Shown one piece after another: positions 36,579 through 45,176 of a DNA stretch of 61,067 bases; position 1 is the stretch's first letter; each line of letters starts with the position of its first letter. The notes under the pieces were generated by a model. That model had not been told where the DNA came from, ran no database searches, and worked only from the letters and a program-made list of their open reading frames with translations. Position numbers and translations under genes: made by a program. This DNA is from Verrucomicrobiota bacterium JB024 (lineage in GTDB: Bacteria > Verrucomicrobiota > Verrucomicrobiia > Opitutales > Cerasicoccaceae): the NCBI GenBank assembly GCA_030673825.1, contig JAUTCS010000114.1, forward strand, positions 1 to 61,067, read 5' to 3'.

Positions 36579-37011
36579 GCACGTCACGTGGGCCCACCGA
36601 CTGACCCGGGCCGGGCGACGGCTGGCCCGCTACTCGGCGGCGGCGGGGCTGAGCTTCGGACTCACGCTGGGGCTGACCTACGTGCTCGTGCAGCAGGCGG
36701 GGCTGCGACCGCCTCCGGCCTATGCCATCACCCTGCTCACAGTCTTCACGGTCAACTTCCTCATCATGCGGTACTGGGTGTACCGAGACGTCACGGATAA
36801 GTCCCGCATCACCCGCCAGCTCACCCTGTGCGCGATCGTCAGCTTCACCTCGCGACTGCTGGAGTGGTGCCTGTTCACGGGGCTGGTCGAGGGGCTGGCC
36901 GTCCCCTACCTGGTCGCCGTGGTTATCGTGCAGGTCACACTCTTTGCGGTGAAGTTCGGCGTTTACGACCGCTGGGTCTTCGGCAAACGTGCCGGGACGC
37001 CAGACAGTTGA
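36571..37011 (+). CDS. GtrA-family membrane protein
   Basis: The 146-residue protein has four hydrophobic helices with the GtrA pattern (ARYSAAAGLSFGLTLGLTYVL, TVNFLIMRYWVYRD near the middle, and a C-terminal FGVYDRWVFG). GtrA-like proteins are thought to flip polyprenyl-linked sugars. The start at 36571 gives the overlap with the methyltransferase gene, forming a three-gene unit with the GT2. It is convergent with the next gene, 10 bp away. Confidence 0.85.
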   Translation: MSEHVTWAHRLTRAGRRLARYSAAAGLSFGLTLGLTYVLVQQAGLRPPPAYAITLLTVFTVNFLIMRYWVYRDVTDKSRITRQLTLCAIVSFTSRLLEWCLFTGLVEGLAVPYLVAVVIVQVTLFAVKFGVYDRWVFGKRAGTPDS

Positions 37012-37021
37012 CCGGACCGGC

Positions 37022-38665
37022 CTACTCCCTGTCGGCCGCGGCAGGAAGATGCGGCTCCTCCTTGACCACGGTGAAGGGCAGCCCGAAGCGCTCCACCACG
37101 TAAACCGTGCGCCCCTCCATCAACTGGTCGAAATGCTGGCGCGTCAGGCTGAGGAAAAAATCCGGTTCCTGCCCCATACGGACCCGTTTGAAGCGCTCCG
37201 GCAGATAGATGTCCGTCATCCACGGAGGAGCGGCCACCGCCACCCGGTACTCGCCCTCCGGCACGTACTGGTCCAGCCACAGGCAGGCCTCGCGCATCGA
37301 CGTGCCCCAGTATTCGGTCTCGTAGCGCCCGGCTTTGTCCGCCATGCCTCCGCCGAGCTGGTTGAAATAGACATACTCGTACGGGTGCAGCCGATACAGC
37401 ACCCAGACCTGCATCAGCATGAGCACCGTCAATGCGCCCCCCAGGATCACACGCAGGATTGGCTTTGAACGGGCGGTCAGGTCCAGCAAGGATACCCACG
37501 CCAACGCCCCCATACATGCCAGCGGCGGCAGGATGAACAACAGATGCCGGATCCCGTCGTAGAGCACCGAGTCCCGGGCAATCACGTACGCCAGGGGGAA
37601 AGCGAACGCCGTCGCCACCACGACCCAAGGAAAACCTCGCGGAGAGAACATGGCCCTCAGGCAAAAGCGGAAGTTCACCGCCAGCAGAATCACCCCCGCC
37701 GCCAAGATCACCAGCAGAAAGTCCGGCAGCGTAATCGCCAGCCAGGTCAGCGGATAGTACCATGGCAGCGCGGGCGCATGGATAGATTCACCGGCGAAGA
37801 GGACCAAGCCGTTCCACGGATACTGGGAGACCGTGGAGAGCGCCTCGAACGGCTTGACCAACGGGTTGCTGTGAATGGCGGGCCACCAGGGCACCAGCAC
37901 GATAAAGGCGACAACCAGCACCAGCAGCGCATGCCCCCCCACCCGCAGGAAACTTCCCCACCAAGTGCGCGTCAGCCCTCGCCCCACGATCAGCTCGCGC
38001 ACAAGTGCGTAGCCAACGTATCCAGCTACATACCCGAAAAAGACCATGCCGCCGATACGCAGGGCCAGCGTCAGGCCGATCACCACGCCCAGGGTGAGCG
38101 TCGCCCCCAACCTGGGCCGCGGCAGCAGCCGCCCCCAGCGCAGGAGAAAGTACAGCGACCAGATCATCCCCGCGGCGAACGGAATGTCCTTCGGGTTAAA
38201 AAACATGTGCCCGAAAAAACGGGGCGTCATGAACAAAAATAACGCGCACCAGAAGGCCAGCCGCTGCCCCCCCAGCAGACGCCCGATAGCCCAGGCCCCG
38301 GCCACCGCGGCCAGCCCGCAGGCCAGGCTTAGCCCGTGCCCGAGCGCCAGCAGCCCGAACGGGAGCACCTCGTTAGCCAGGGCCACCGAGAGGTCGAACA
38401 GGCCGGGATAGGCGTCCTCGGCCGGAAGCACGGCCTGGGCATCACCGCCATCCAGCAACACCTGATAATAAAGCAGTTTTTGCTGTCCACCTTGCCAGCG
38501 GAAATACTCGTCCCAGCTGATCCCGTAGTCCGGCAGCGCCCACAACCCCCAGATCGCCACCAGAACGAACAGCACCAGCGAGGCCAGGCGGTAGCAACGG
38601 GCGTTACAACCCACGATTTCTCTCCCCTTGCCCGAGAGCGCACAGGAGTCGCTTCTATCCGTCAT
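37022..38665 (-). CDS. GT-C-type membrane glycosyltransferase-like protein
   Basis: The 547-residue polytopic protein has a first-loop acidic motif (DYGISWDEYFRWQGGQQ), FMTPRFFGHMFFNPKDIPFA after the next helices, and a soluble C-terminal part (EYRVAVAAPPWMTDIYLPERF). The layout matches PMT/ArnT-like (GT-C) enzymes that use polyprenyl-phosphate sugars. The start ATG overlaps the upstream gene's stop by 4 bp (ATGA), so the two are coupled. The acceptor is unknown; the pilin gene upstream makes pilin a speculative candidate. Confidence 0.75.
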   Translation of the reverse strand: MTDRSDSCALSGKGREIVGCNARCYRLASLVLFVLVAIWGLWALPDYGISWDEYFRWQGGQQKLLYYQVLLDGGDAQAVLPAEDAYPGLFDLSVALANEVLPFGLLALGHGLSLACGLAAVAGAWAIGRLLGGQRLAFWCALFLFMTPRFFGHMFFNPKDIPFAAGMIWSLYFLLRWGRLLPRPRLGATLTLGVVIGLTLALRIGGMVFFGYVAGYVGYALVRELIVGRGLTRTWWGSFLRVGGHALLVLVVAFIVLVPWWPAIHSNPLVKPFEALSTVSQYPWNGLVLFAGESIHAPALPWYYPLTWLAITLPDFLLVILAAGVILLAVNFRFCLRAMFSPRGFPWVVVATAFAFPLAYVIARDSVLYDGIRHLLFILPPLACMGALAWVSLLDLTARSKPILRVILGGALTVLMLMQVWVLYRLHPYEYVYFNQLGGGMADKAGRYETEYWGTSMREACLWLDQYVPEGEYRVAVAAPPWMTDIYLPERFKRVRMGQEPDFFLSLTRQHFDQLMEGRTVYVVERFGLPFTVVKEEPHLPAAADRE

Positions 38666-40470
38666 GGGATATGCCTTCCCCAATACTTCAGGTAATCAAA
38701 CATATCTTTATACTCAGGCTCTTCCACTTCGACATTCTGCACATCGACAATGCGCACCACCTGCACTTTCCTGATTTCCGAGTAAGCGTCCTCCCAAACC
38801 GGCTCGGTAACGAAGTCCTCGTCCAGGTCAGTCTTTGTGCTGGGCTTTAAAGTCCGCGACACGGCATCATAGTATAAAAAACGAAAGGCGTACACGGGCG
38901 GCGAAGTAGGTTGTTGAAGAAAATATTTGATCTCCTCCTTGCGTTCATTGGCACCAGGAGTTGTGACCACATAGTCGAGATACAGGGAAAAGAAGGGAGA
39001 ATTTTCGGCGATCATAACCATGGGCTCGCCCTGATGCTCATAAAGAAATTTTTCCGCCAATCGATACTCCGTGGCGGATTGATAAGTCCTCGCGTATATA
39101 CGTTGTGAGGTGGAAGGATAGGCGTAAGCCGCGAAATAGACGGCGATTGCCACCCAGGCGATGCGGTGGAGTGCCCGGCTACGCAGACAACCGAAAACCA
39201 GATACGCCCCCGCCACCGCCAGAGGGATATGTAACGGCAAACTCAATCGCTGGATCACAGGGTTGTCGAATTGCCATCCGTAGCACAACAGTAACAAAAA
39301 AAGGGCTAGAAAGCCGGGGAGAAACAGAATGCCCGCCTGAAGTATCTCGGGCAAGGTACCGAAGCGCCGCCAGCGGCGCCCCCCGGAAACCAGCAACAAC
39401 AGGAGGGCGACACTCCCCAACCCAACCAGCAACCAGGAATTTGGCGTGCGGGTGCTCAGGTCAAAGAAGTAACCAATCGCGCGCCCAAAATTATCATACA
39501 GGTACTGGACCCCGAACGGCTCCATCTGCTCCCCTATATCCGCCATCTGCCAGGCATCACTATCCACGCGGAAAATACGGTTCTGCCACAGCCAGGGAAT
39601 GAGCAGAAGGGGACACAAAATGAGCACCCAGGGGACCAACAGACGCCGCGTCCGCACCCAAGACCAAATAATGACCAACCCCACCGGTAAAACGAACAAG
39701 ACGGACTCATAGCGACACTGTGCCAATAAAATGCCGCTCAAGGCAAACGCGCCCAACCGGGACGCAGTAGGACCCTGTAAATAAAAACCACCCAGTAGGC
39801 AGGTCAACACGATGAGAAACAGATTGACCGGCTCCATCCCTCCTCCGGCACAGATATAACTGAGCAAGGGAGATGAGCAAAAGAGCGCCACCGAGCCCAC
39901 CGCAGTCCCCACTCCTCCCAAACGTTCCGCTAGTATATACAGCAAAAGCAGCAACAAAGGCGTTAAGGCGGCATTCAGGTAAATCCCGTTATACGGGCGA
40001 AAACCGGTCAGATCGTGGACAAGCGAAACCAGAAACGGCTGGAAAAGCGGGCGTTTATCGACAAACCCAAGCTTGCGCATTGGAGTTGAATTTACACTCA
40101 CCGTTCGCATGGGGACATATGCCTCGCGACTGTCATGCAGGAGCATGGCTGTCGAGGCCAGAACGTGGTCATCCATGATGGTCTTGAACCCCAAGGGCTC
40201 AGCCCGGAAGAGAAACACGCTTCCCAGCAAGACAGAGAGCAGGCCGATACGGCCTGCCCGTGATTTCAGGTAGGCCCACATCCGAGGCCAATCCTGATGG
40301 TACCCCCGGTAAAGGAGGTAGAGAAAACTGAAAAAAGTGGCCGCAACGATCCAGTAGCCGCTATATCGAAACCAGTTCAGGACAACAGTGTTCCCAAGGG
40401 CAAAATAGCCCACATAGAAAGAGGCGATTCCAATCAGGGCAAAGAGCAAGAGGCGCTTACGTCCGTCCAT
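38662..40470 (-). CDS. Large polytopic membrane protein, GT-C-like, AT-richer than neighbours
   Basis: This 602-residue protein has about a dozen hydrophobic segments (LLLFALIGIASFYVGYFALG, LLLLLLYILAERLGGVGTAV, LALFLLLLCYGWQF). An acidic pair sits early (FKTIMDDHVLAS), the GT-C pattern of a first extracytoplasmic loop with Asp residues. A C-terminal soluble domain is rich in Tyr/Glu. I do not recognise an exact family. Its codons are visibly more AT-rich than the gene it is coupled to, suggesting a different origin. It lies downstream of the pilin gene but beyond its terminator. Confidence 0.65.
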   Translation of the reverse strand: MDGRKRLLLFALIGIASFYVGYFALGNTVVLNWFRYSGYWIVAATFFSFLYLLYRGYHQDWPRMWAYLKSRAGRIGLLSVLLGSVFLFRAEPLGFKTIMDDHVLASTAMLLHDSREAYVPMRTVSVNSTPMRKLGFVDKRPLFQPFLVSLVHDLTGFRPYNGIYLNAALTPLLLLLLYILAERLGGVGTAVGSVALFCSSPLLSYICAGGGMEPVNLFLIVLTCLLGGFYLQGPTASRLGAFALSGILLAQCRYESVLFVLPVGLVIIWSWVRTRRLLVPWVLILCPLLLIPWLWQNRIFRVDSDAWQMADIGEQMEPFGVQYLYDNFGRAIGYFFDLSTRTPNSWLLVGLGSVALLLLLVSGGRRWRRFGTLPEILQAGILFLPGFLALFLLLLCYGWQFDNPVIQRLSLPLHIPLAVAGAYLVFGCLRSRALHRIAWVAIAVYFAAYAYPSTSQRIYARTYQSATEYRLAEKFLYEHQGEPMVMIAENSPFFSLYLDYVVTTPGANERKEEIKYFLQQPTSPPVYAFRFLYYDAVSRTLKPSTKTDLDEDFVTEPVWEDAYSEIRKVQVVRIVDVQNVEVEEPEYKDMFDYLKYWGRHIP

Positions 40471-40480
40471 AGCGATAACA

Positions 40481-40513
40481 AAAAAAAGCCGCTCATATTT
40501 GACTATGAGCGGC
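40481..40513 (-). terminator. Rho-independent terminator of the pilin gene
   Basis: GCCGCTCATA (40488-40497) and TATGAGCGGC (40504-40513) are perfect complements with a 6-nt loop. On the minus strand the stem is followed by a run of T (the plus-strand A run at 40479-40487). It begins about 21 bp beyond the pilin stop codon. Confidence 0.85.
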
Positions 40514-40534
40514 CGAAAATCGGATCTTCAACAA

Positions 40535-40885
40535 TTAGTACGTGTAGGGAACCGTATCCCCACCGGTCATCGTAACCACAAGCTTGTTCTTAGTAACGTC
40601 TTCGTAGACCGTGACGGCATCGTAATCTTCGCCGTTAACCGTCTTGATCGTGGCGAAGTAGGTCGGGCAAAGATCATCATAAGACACGGAGGCCAAACCG
40701 GTTTCCAGCATGTATTGCTGGCCGGCGGAAGCAACCTGGCGCAGGTTGTTCGTGATGGTCTTCGTGCGGGATTCCTGGCGGACCTTGTTGAAGGCGGGGA
40801 TGGCCATGGCCGCGAGGAGGCCGATGATGACCACGACAATCATAATTTCGACGAGGGTAAAACCCTTCTTGCTTTGCTTAGTCAT
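40535..40885 (-). CDS. Type IV prepilin-like protein (PilA/GspG-type)
   Basis: The 116-residue protein has a short basic leader and the prepilin cleavage site KKG/FTLVEIMIVV with Glu13 (position 5 of the mature protein). The hydrophobic helix LLAAMAIPAFNKVRQES follows, then a small beta-rich C-terminal part ending VTMTGGDTVPYTY. Only one Cys is present, so there is no disulfide loop. It is expected to be a subunit of a type IV pilus or type II secretion pseudopilus; no assembly genes are in the window. A good ribosome binding site (AGGAGAATATC) precedes the ATG. Confidence 0.9.
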   Translation of the reverse strand: MTKQSKKGFTLVEIMIVVVIIGLLAAMAIPAFNKVRQESRTKTITNNLRQVASAGQQYMLETGLASVSYDDLCPTYFATIKTVNGEDYDAVTVYEDVTKNKLVVTMTGGDTVPYTY

Positions 40886-41037
40886 GATATTCTCCTGTTT
40901 TGATGATATTATAATCAGAGTGGGTAGAATCCCATCTTCCCTAAATTTAGCTCCTGATAATCCCTTATTACAAGCACAAAAGCACCCCCAGCGGGATTAG
41001 CATGATTTTTACTTATAAAGGCTTAGGGAGCCTGCGA

Positions 41038-42039
41038 CTAGTGAATCAAACGGGCGAAGATAAGCTTTCCGCCCGCGGAGGGCATCACGCTGATCACCTC
41101 AATGTGGACACTCTTCCCCACCATTTCCGCCGCATCGTTGACCACGACCATGGAGCCGTCACTGAGGTAGCCGACCGCCTGATTGGGCTCTTTACCGGAT
41201 TTCACGAGTTCGACATCGAACGTGTCCCCCACCGCCACCTCGGTGTTCAAGGCGCGTGACAAATCATTAATATTCAACCAACTTACGCCTTGAAACTCGG
41301 CCAGTTTGGCCAGGTTATAGTCGGTGGTCAGAAGCTTGGCCTTGAGGCTTTGGGCGACGAAGATGAGCTTCTCCTCCACCTTCTGGCGGGGATTCAATTC
41401 GCTTTCGTGAATGGAAACCGTCACGAACGGTAACTTGCGCAGCTCGCTCAGCACTTGAAGCCCCTTACGACCCTTGGCCTGGCGCTGCGTGTCGTGAGAA
41501 TCAGCGATGCGCTGGAGCTCGTCCATGACGAAGCGAGGCACGACCAGCTCCGCCGCGAGGAAGCCACTTTTGCAGATCCCAACCACCCGGCCGTCGATGA
41601 GGGCACTGGTATCGAGCACCACGACGGCCACGTCGACCTTCTGCGGGACGAACTTGATGTACGGAATCACGAGATTGAACTCATCGCGGCCGCGCAGAGC
41701 GATGACCGCCCCCAGATACATGCTGATCACATACAGGCTCAGGCGCACCAGAAAGATCGTTTCGGGGTCGCCCTGCTCGAACAGCGGCGAGGTCGAGATC
41801 AGCAGGGCGATCAGCGCCCCCATGCCCAGCCCGAAGGTCAGGGCCGTCAGCCCGCGCAGGGAAAAACCTTTCAGGAAAATATCCACCAGGATGGTCAGTG
41901 CCCCCAGCAGTGCCCCGAAAAACAGGTACAGGCCAAGCTTTTCGGTCCCCTCATAACCGGCTGCGTAACGGATCAGCCAAGCCCCCACCACGCACAGGAC
42001 AAAGAAAAAGATCCGGATGATGAAAATCGTTTTTTTCAT
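41038..42039 (-). CDS. PIN-TRAM domain membrane protein (YacL-like)
   Basis: The 333-residue protein has four N-terminal membrane helices (IIRIFFFVLCVVGAWLIRYA, YLFFGALLGALTILVDIFL and two more). A PIN nuclease-like domain follows (VVVLDTSALIDGRV, LVVPRFVMDELQ, AKLLTTDYNLA) with its acidic residues. A C-terminal TRAM domain completes it (VGDTFDVELVKSGKEPNQAVG). This is the YacL layout of Bacillus. The RNA or DNA target is unknown. ATG at 42039 gives the membrane start; an upstream start at 42075 is possible. Confidence 0.9.
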   Translation of the reverse strand: MKKTIFIIRIFFFVLCVVGAWLIRYAAGYEGTEKLGLYLFFGALLGALTILVDIFLKGFSLRGLTALTFGLGMGALIALLISTSPLFEQGDPETIFLVRLSLYVISMYLGAVIALRGRDEFNLVIPYIKFVPQKVDVAVVVLDTSALIDGRVVGICKSGFLAAELVVPRFVMDELQRIADSHDTQRQAKGRKGLQVLSELRKLPFVTVSIHESELNPRQKVEEKLIFVAQSLKAKLLTTDYNLAKLAEFQGVSWLNINDLSRALNTEVAVGDTFDVELVKSGKEPNQAVGYLSDGSMVVVNDAAEMVGKSVHIEVISVMPSAGGKLIFARLIH

Positions 42040-42091
42040 AACACACGCACCACCGCCCGAGGCAATGGGCGACAAACAGGGACAGTATGAC

Positions 42092-42232
42092 TTACCTGCC
42101 GAAAATTAGCCAGCCGATAAACGGGGCAATAATAAACAAGCCCATCACCCCGTAAAGGATCCACTGGGCGCGCTCAGCGCGGGCCTGCTCCTCGGGATCA
42201 GGGGGCGGAGTCGGGGGCGTTTGCATCGGCAT
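42092..42232 (-). CDS. Very small single-pass membrane protein
   Basis: The 46-residue ORF (MPMQTPPTPPPDPEEQARAE, then a helix WILYGVMGLFIIAPFIGWLI) overlaps the 3' end of the FGE-like gene by 35 bp. It also lies just upstream of the PIN-TRAM gene. The Pro-rich N-terminus and C-terminal helix look like a real small membrane protein; starts at 42232 or 42226 are both possible. Function unknown. Confidence 0.5.
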   Translation of the reverse strand: MPMQTPPTPPPDPEEQARAERAQWILYGVMGLFIIAPFIGWLIFGR

Positions 42233-43979
42233 CTTGAGAGGGGGGATTGAGGTTGGCGACCAGACGGAAACCGCCCATGCGGTCACGGCGGCGCGGGTTG
42301 GTCAAGTCGACGGGGACGTCGGCCAGGTGGTCGATGGAGTCCTCAGCGGTGCCACCGGCCACATAGACTTGGCCGTCAGCGAGAATTTCGACCGAGGCCA
42401 GCCATTCGTCCACGTTCCCCAGCAGATCGTAGTAACCGGCCGCGTTAGGCTCCTTGGTCCCTACGTCGTGGGTTTCGTTCCCGGAATTTTCCGCGTTCCA
42501 GGAGATATCGTTCAGATTGACATAGCGGAGGCTTCCCACGGCGGCGTCGAACTCATCTTTGTACGGCAGGCGGGCCGGCAGCCCCAGGATCCAGGACACC
42601 TTCTGACAAAACTCGCTAGCCTCGCCCCAGTTAACCGAGTCAACGGGCAGGGTCTCTCCGACGTGGCGGCTGGGATTGTTTAGCATGATACTGTTGTAAA
42701 GGGCCTGAGTGACCTCGTAGCGGGTCATGTGCCAGCCCTCGGTGCCGGGCACCGGCAGGAGCTGGCCGTAAATGCGGTCCTGGAGCAATGCGATGTCGTT
42801 CTTGATGAACTTGAGAAAGCGCAGCTTGATCACGGTGTCCTCCGTCAGCAGAGTGCTGCGCGGGTAGCTCTCGCGAAAGGCTTCCACCTTCTCGAAAAGC
42901 CCCGGGATGATTTCCCCGGCCTGCCAAACCTGACGCTGGCGCAGGCTCTCGTCGAGCTCGGCCAGCTCAGTGATGATCTCCTCCCCGACTTCGCGGCTGA
43001 GGGCGTCCGTCGCCATTTCCCGCAGCTCGTCGGCCCGCTTGTTCGAAGCGAAACGGCTCTGGGCATGCTCATCATTGAGACGGCGCTGGAGCCGGGCGGC
43101 GGCATTGAGATCCTCAGCGGCGGCCCGGTACTCCTTTTGGGCAAGCGCTTCCTTGCCCTTGGTTTCGAGAGACTGGATATTCTCGTACAGGTCACTCGAC
43201 TCCATCGAGGCGAGGTCCACCTCCAAGCGGCTGAGGCGAGTCACATCCGCGTAGTGCAGGCCCCGGAACTCCAAATTGATCTCCTTCTGCAAATGGATGG
43301 CCTCGGTCAGCTGCTTTTTGGCTTCGGCCCAGTCGCCTTTTTCCGCGGCAGCCTTGGAGAGGCGCTCGGCCTCGTTGGAATCGTTCCACAGGGGGCGGGC
43401 GCGCAGCTCATTGACCTTGCGTTCGAGCTGGGTCAGGCGGCTGACGTCACGTCGGTTGCTCAGGGGGAAGTCCTCGTTGATTTTCTTTTGCAACTCGGTG
43501 GCTTTGCGGTAGTTACGCAGAGCCATCTCGGCGTCGCCCTGAGACTCGTAGTTGGCTCCCTGCCGCTCGGCCATGAGGCTTTCGCGGTACTGCTGGGCGG
43601 CCAGGGTGTCCTGATAAAGTGTTTGCAGACTCAGCAGGCGCTGCCCGGCCTCGCTGTTGTAGCCGCCGAGGGCCTGCTTATAGGCTTCCTGCTTGGCGAT
43701 AGCCTGTTCGAGGATGGCGATGTCCTCGGCGTTGGGCTCGCGCAGGGCGGATATTTCCACGAACTGCGCCTCCAGTTTCTTGCTGGCATCCAACAGCTTG
43801 AGGGCCTCCTCGGAGTTGTTGGTATAGGTGATATCGGCCGGGTTGATGTTTTTGGGGCCCAGCTGGGAAAGCACGTAGGCGACTCCAAGCCCCACGCCGA
43901 TGGCCAGCAGGGTGGCCAGAACCCGAAAAAGGACACGATGGCTGTAAAAGAAGCTCCGTTCTCTGCGGTGACGAGACAT
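42198..43979 (-). CDS. Membrane-anchored coiled-coil protein with an FGE-like (SUMF1-fold) C-terminal domain
   Basis: Near the N-terminus is a membrane helix (LFRVLATLLAIGVGLGVAYV). Residues about 50-400 are long charged helices with coiled-coil/TPR character (REPNAEDIAILEQAIAKQ, ELREMATDALSREV). The C-terminal 160 residues have the SUMF1/formylglycine-generating-enzyme pattern (MTRYEVTQALYNSIM, VDSVNWGEASEFCQKVSW, NVDEWLASVE, DRMGGFRLV). The protein has one Cys in total, so it cannot carry the Cys pair of true FGE. A binding or scaffold role is more likely than enzyme activity. Confidence 0.75.
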   Translation of the reverse strand: MSRHRRERSFFYSHRVLFRVLATLLAIGVGLGVAYVLSQLGPKNINPADITYTNNSEEALKLLDASKKLEAQFVEISALREPNAEDIAILEQAIAKQEAYKQALGGYNSEAGQRLLSLQTLYQDTLAAQQYRESLMAERQGANYESQGDAEMALRNYRKATELQKKINEDFPLSNRRDVSRLTQLERKVNELRARPLWNDSNEAERLSKAAAEKGDWAEAKKQLTEAIHLQKEINLEFRGLHYADVTRLSRLEVDLASMESSDLYENIQSLETKGKEALAQKEYRAAAEDLNAAARLQRRLNDEHAQSRFASNKRADELREMATDALSREVGEEIITELAELDESLRQRQVWQAGEIIPGLFEKVEAFRESYPRSTLLTEDTVIKLRFLKFIKNDIALLQDRIYGQLLPVPGTEGWHMTRYEVTQALYNSIMLNNPSRHVGETLPVDSVNWGEASEFCQKVSWILGLPARLPYKDEFDAAVGSLRYVNLNDISWNAENSGNETHDVGTKEPNAAGYYDLLGNVDEWLASVEILADGQVYVAGGTAEDSIDHLADVPVDLTNPRRRDRMGGFRLVANLNPPSQDADANAPDSAP

Positions 43980-44098
43980 AAAGATAAAGGTTCAGTAAAA
44001 AGGGCTCCCCATGGAAATGCCAGTCAAAAGGCAAAGGCGCAGGCACCCCCCGAAACGCAAAAGAAAACATTTTGGCTCGCCTGTTCCATACCCGGTGC

Positions 44099-44965
44099 AT
44101 GAAAAAGAGCCCGATGTTCGGTAAACTCACGGTACTCGGCACGGGCCTGCTAGGCGCCTCGCTCATGCAGGCGGCCAAGGCGCGCGGACTGTGCCAGCAG
44201 GCGCTGGCCTGGTCGCGGCGACCCGAAACCCGGCTCAAGTGTGAGCAGCAGAGCTGGTGCGACGGTGTTTACCCCACCGCCTCCGAGGCCGTGGCCGACG
44301 CCGACCTGGTCGTATTGGCCGTGCCCGTGATCAACATCGTCCCCCTGCTGGAGGAGATCGCCCCCGCCCTCAAGGCCGGGGCCCTCGTGACCGATGTGGG
44401 CAGCACCAAGAGCCTGATCTGCCGCCACGGTAACGCCGCCATGCCCGAGCGGGCCACCTTCGTCGGCTCGCATCCGATGGCGGGTTCGGAAAAGGCCGGC
44501 CTGGAGTTCGCCAGCGAGACCCTTTTCGAAAAGCGCGCCTGCTTCGTCACCCCGCTGGTGGACACGCCCGCGCCCGCCGTGGAGAAGATCCTGCGCTTCT
44601 GGCGAGAGCTGGGGATGGAGGTCGCCACCACCACCCCGGAGACGCACGACGAGATCGTCGCCCACATCAGCCACCTGCCGCACATCCTCGCCTCCGTCCT
44701 GTGCGAGACCCTCGCGGCCAAGGACCCCGCCTGGCGCAACTACGCCGGAAACGGCCTGCGCGACACCACCCGCATCGCCGCCGGGGACCCGCACCTGTGG
44801 AAGGCCATCCTGCTGGAAAACCGCGAGGAAATCCTCCGCGCCATGGCGGGCTTTGAGGAGCACTGGCAGCAGATGCGCGCCGCCGTCGCCAACAACGACC
44901 CCTTCGCCATCGTCAACCTGCTCGAAAAGGGCAAAGCCTACCGCGACGCCGTCCGCAACGACTAA
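44099..44965 (+). CDS. tyrA: Prephenate dehydrogenase
   Basis: The 288-residue protein has the NAD(P) motif VLGTGLLGASLM, ADADLVVLAVPV and the catalytic-domain motifs VGSHPMAGSEKAGLEFA (with the essential His/Ser region) and ISHLPHILASVL. It converts prephenate to 4-hydroxyphenylpyruvate for tyrosine synthesis. No ACT or chorismate mutase domain is fused. ATG at 44099 is chosen over TTG at 44072; ATG at 44114 is also possible. A repeat element separates it from aroA, a usual partner. Confidence 0.9.
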   Translation: MKKSPMFGKLTVLGTGLLGASLMQAAKARGLCQQALAWSRRPETRLKCEQQSWCDGVYPTASEAVADADLVVLAVPVINIVPLLEEIAPALKAGALVTDVGSTKSLICRHGNAAMPERATFVGSHPMAGSEKAGLEFASETLFEKRACFVTPLVDTPAPAVEKILRFWRELGMEVATTTPETHDEIVAHISHLPHILASVLCETLAAKDPAWRNYAGNGLRDTTRIAAGDPHLWKAILLENREEILRAMAGFEEHWQQMRAAVANNDPFAIVNLLEKGKAYRDAVRND

Positions 44966-44987
44966 CTCCGCTTTGAATAAATTTAAA

Positions 44988-45133
44988 TAACCACAAAGGC
45001 GCAAAGACACAAAGAGGGAATGAGGACGAGCGACTTACCCGCCTGCCTCCGATCGCTTCTTTCACCATGAAAACCACCACAGACACTTCCCGCTCAGAAG
45101 GCCTATCCTTTGTGTCTTTGTGCCTTTGTGGTA
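44988..45133. repeat. CACAAAG-variant inverted-repeat element
   Basis: The left arm (44988-45017) reads TAACCACAAAGGCGCAAAGA and CACAAAGAGG. The right arm (45107-45133) read in reverse is TACCACAAAGGCACAAAGAC plus ACAAAGG. The spacer is about 89 bp. The unit is CACAAAG rather than CACAGAG, but the arm architecture is the same. It lies between tyrA and aroA. Confidence 0.8.
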
Positions 45134-45176
45134 AATATTGAATGGCAGCCGCCTTTTCTTCGCCAGAACCTGTTTC

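Noticed and set aside
40971-40991. Possible sigma-54 site upstream of the pilin gene (GG/GC pair)
   Set aside because: The -24/-12 match is poor outside the GG and GC pairs and it lies about 85 bp from the start codon.
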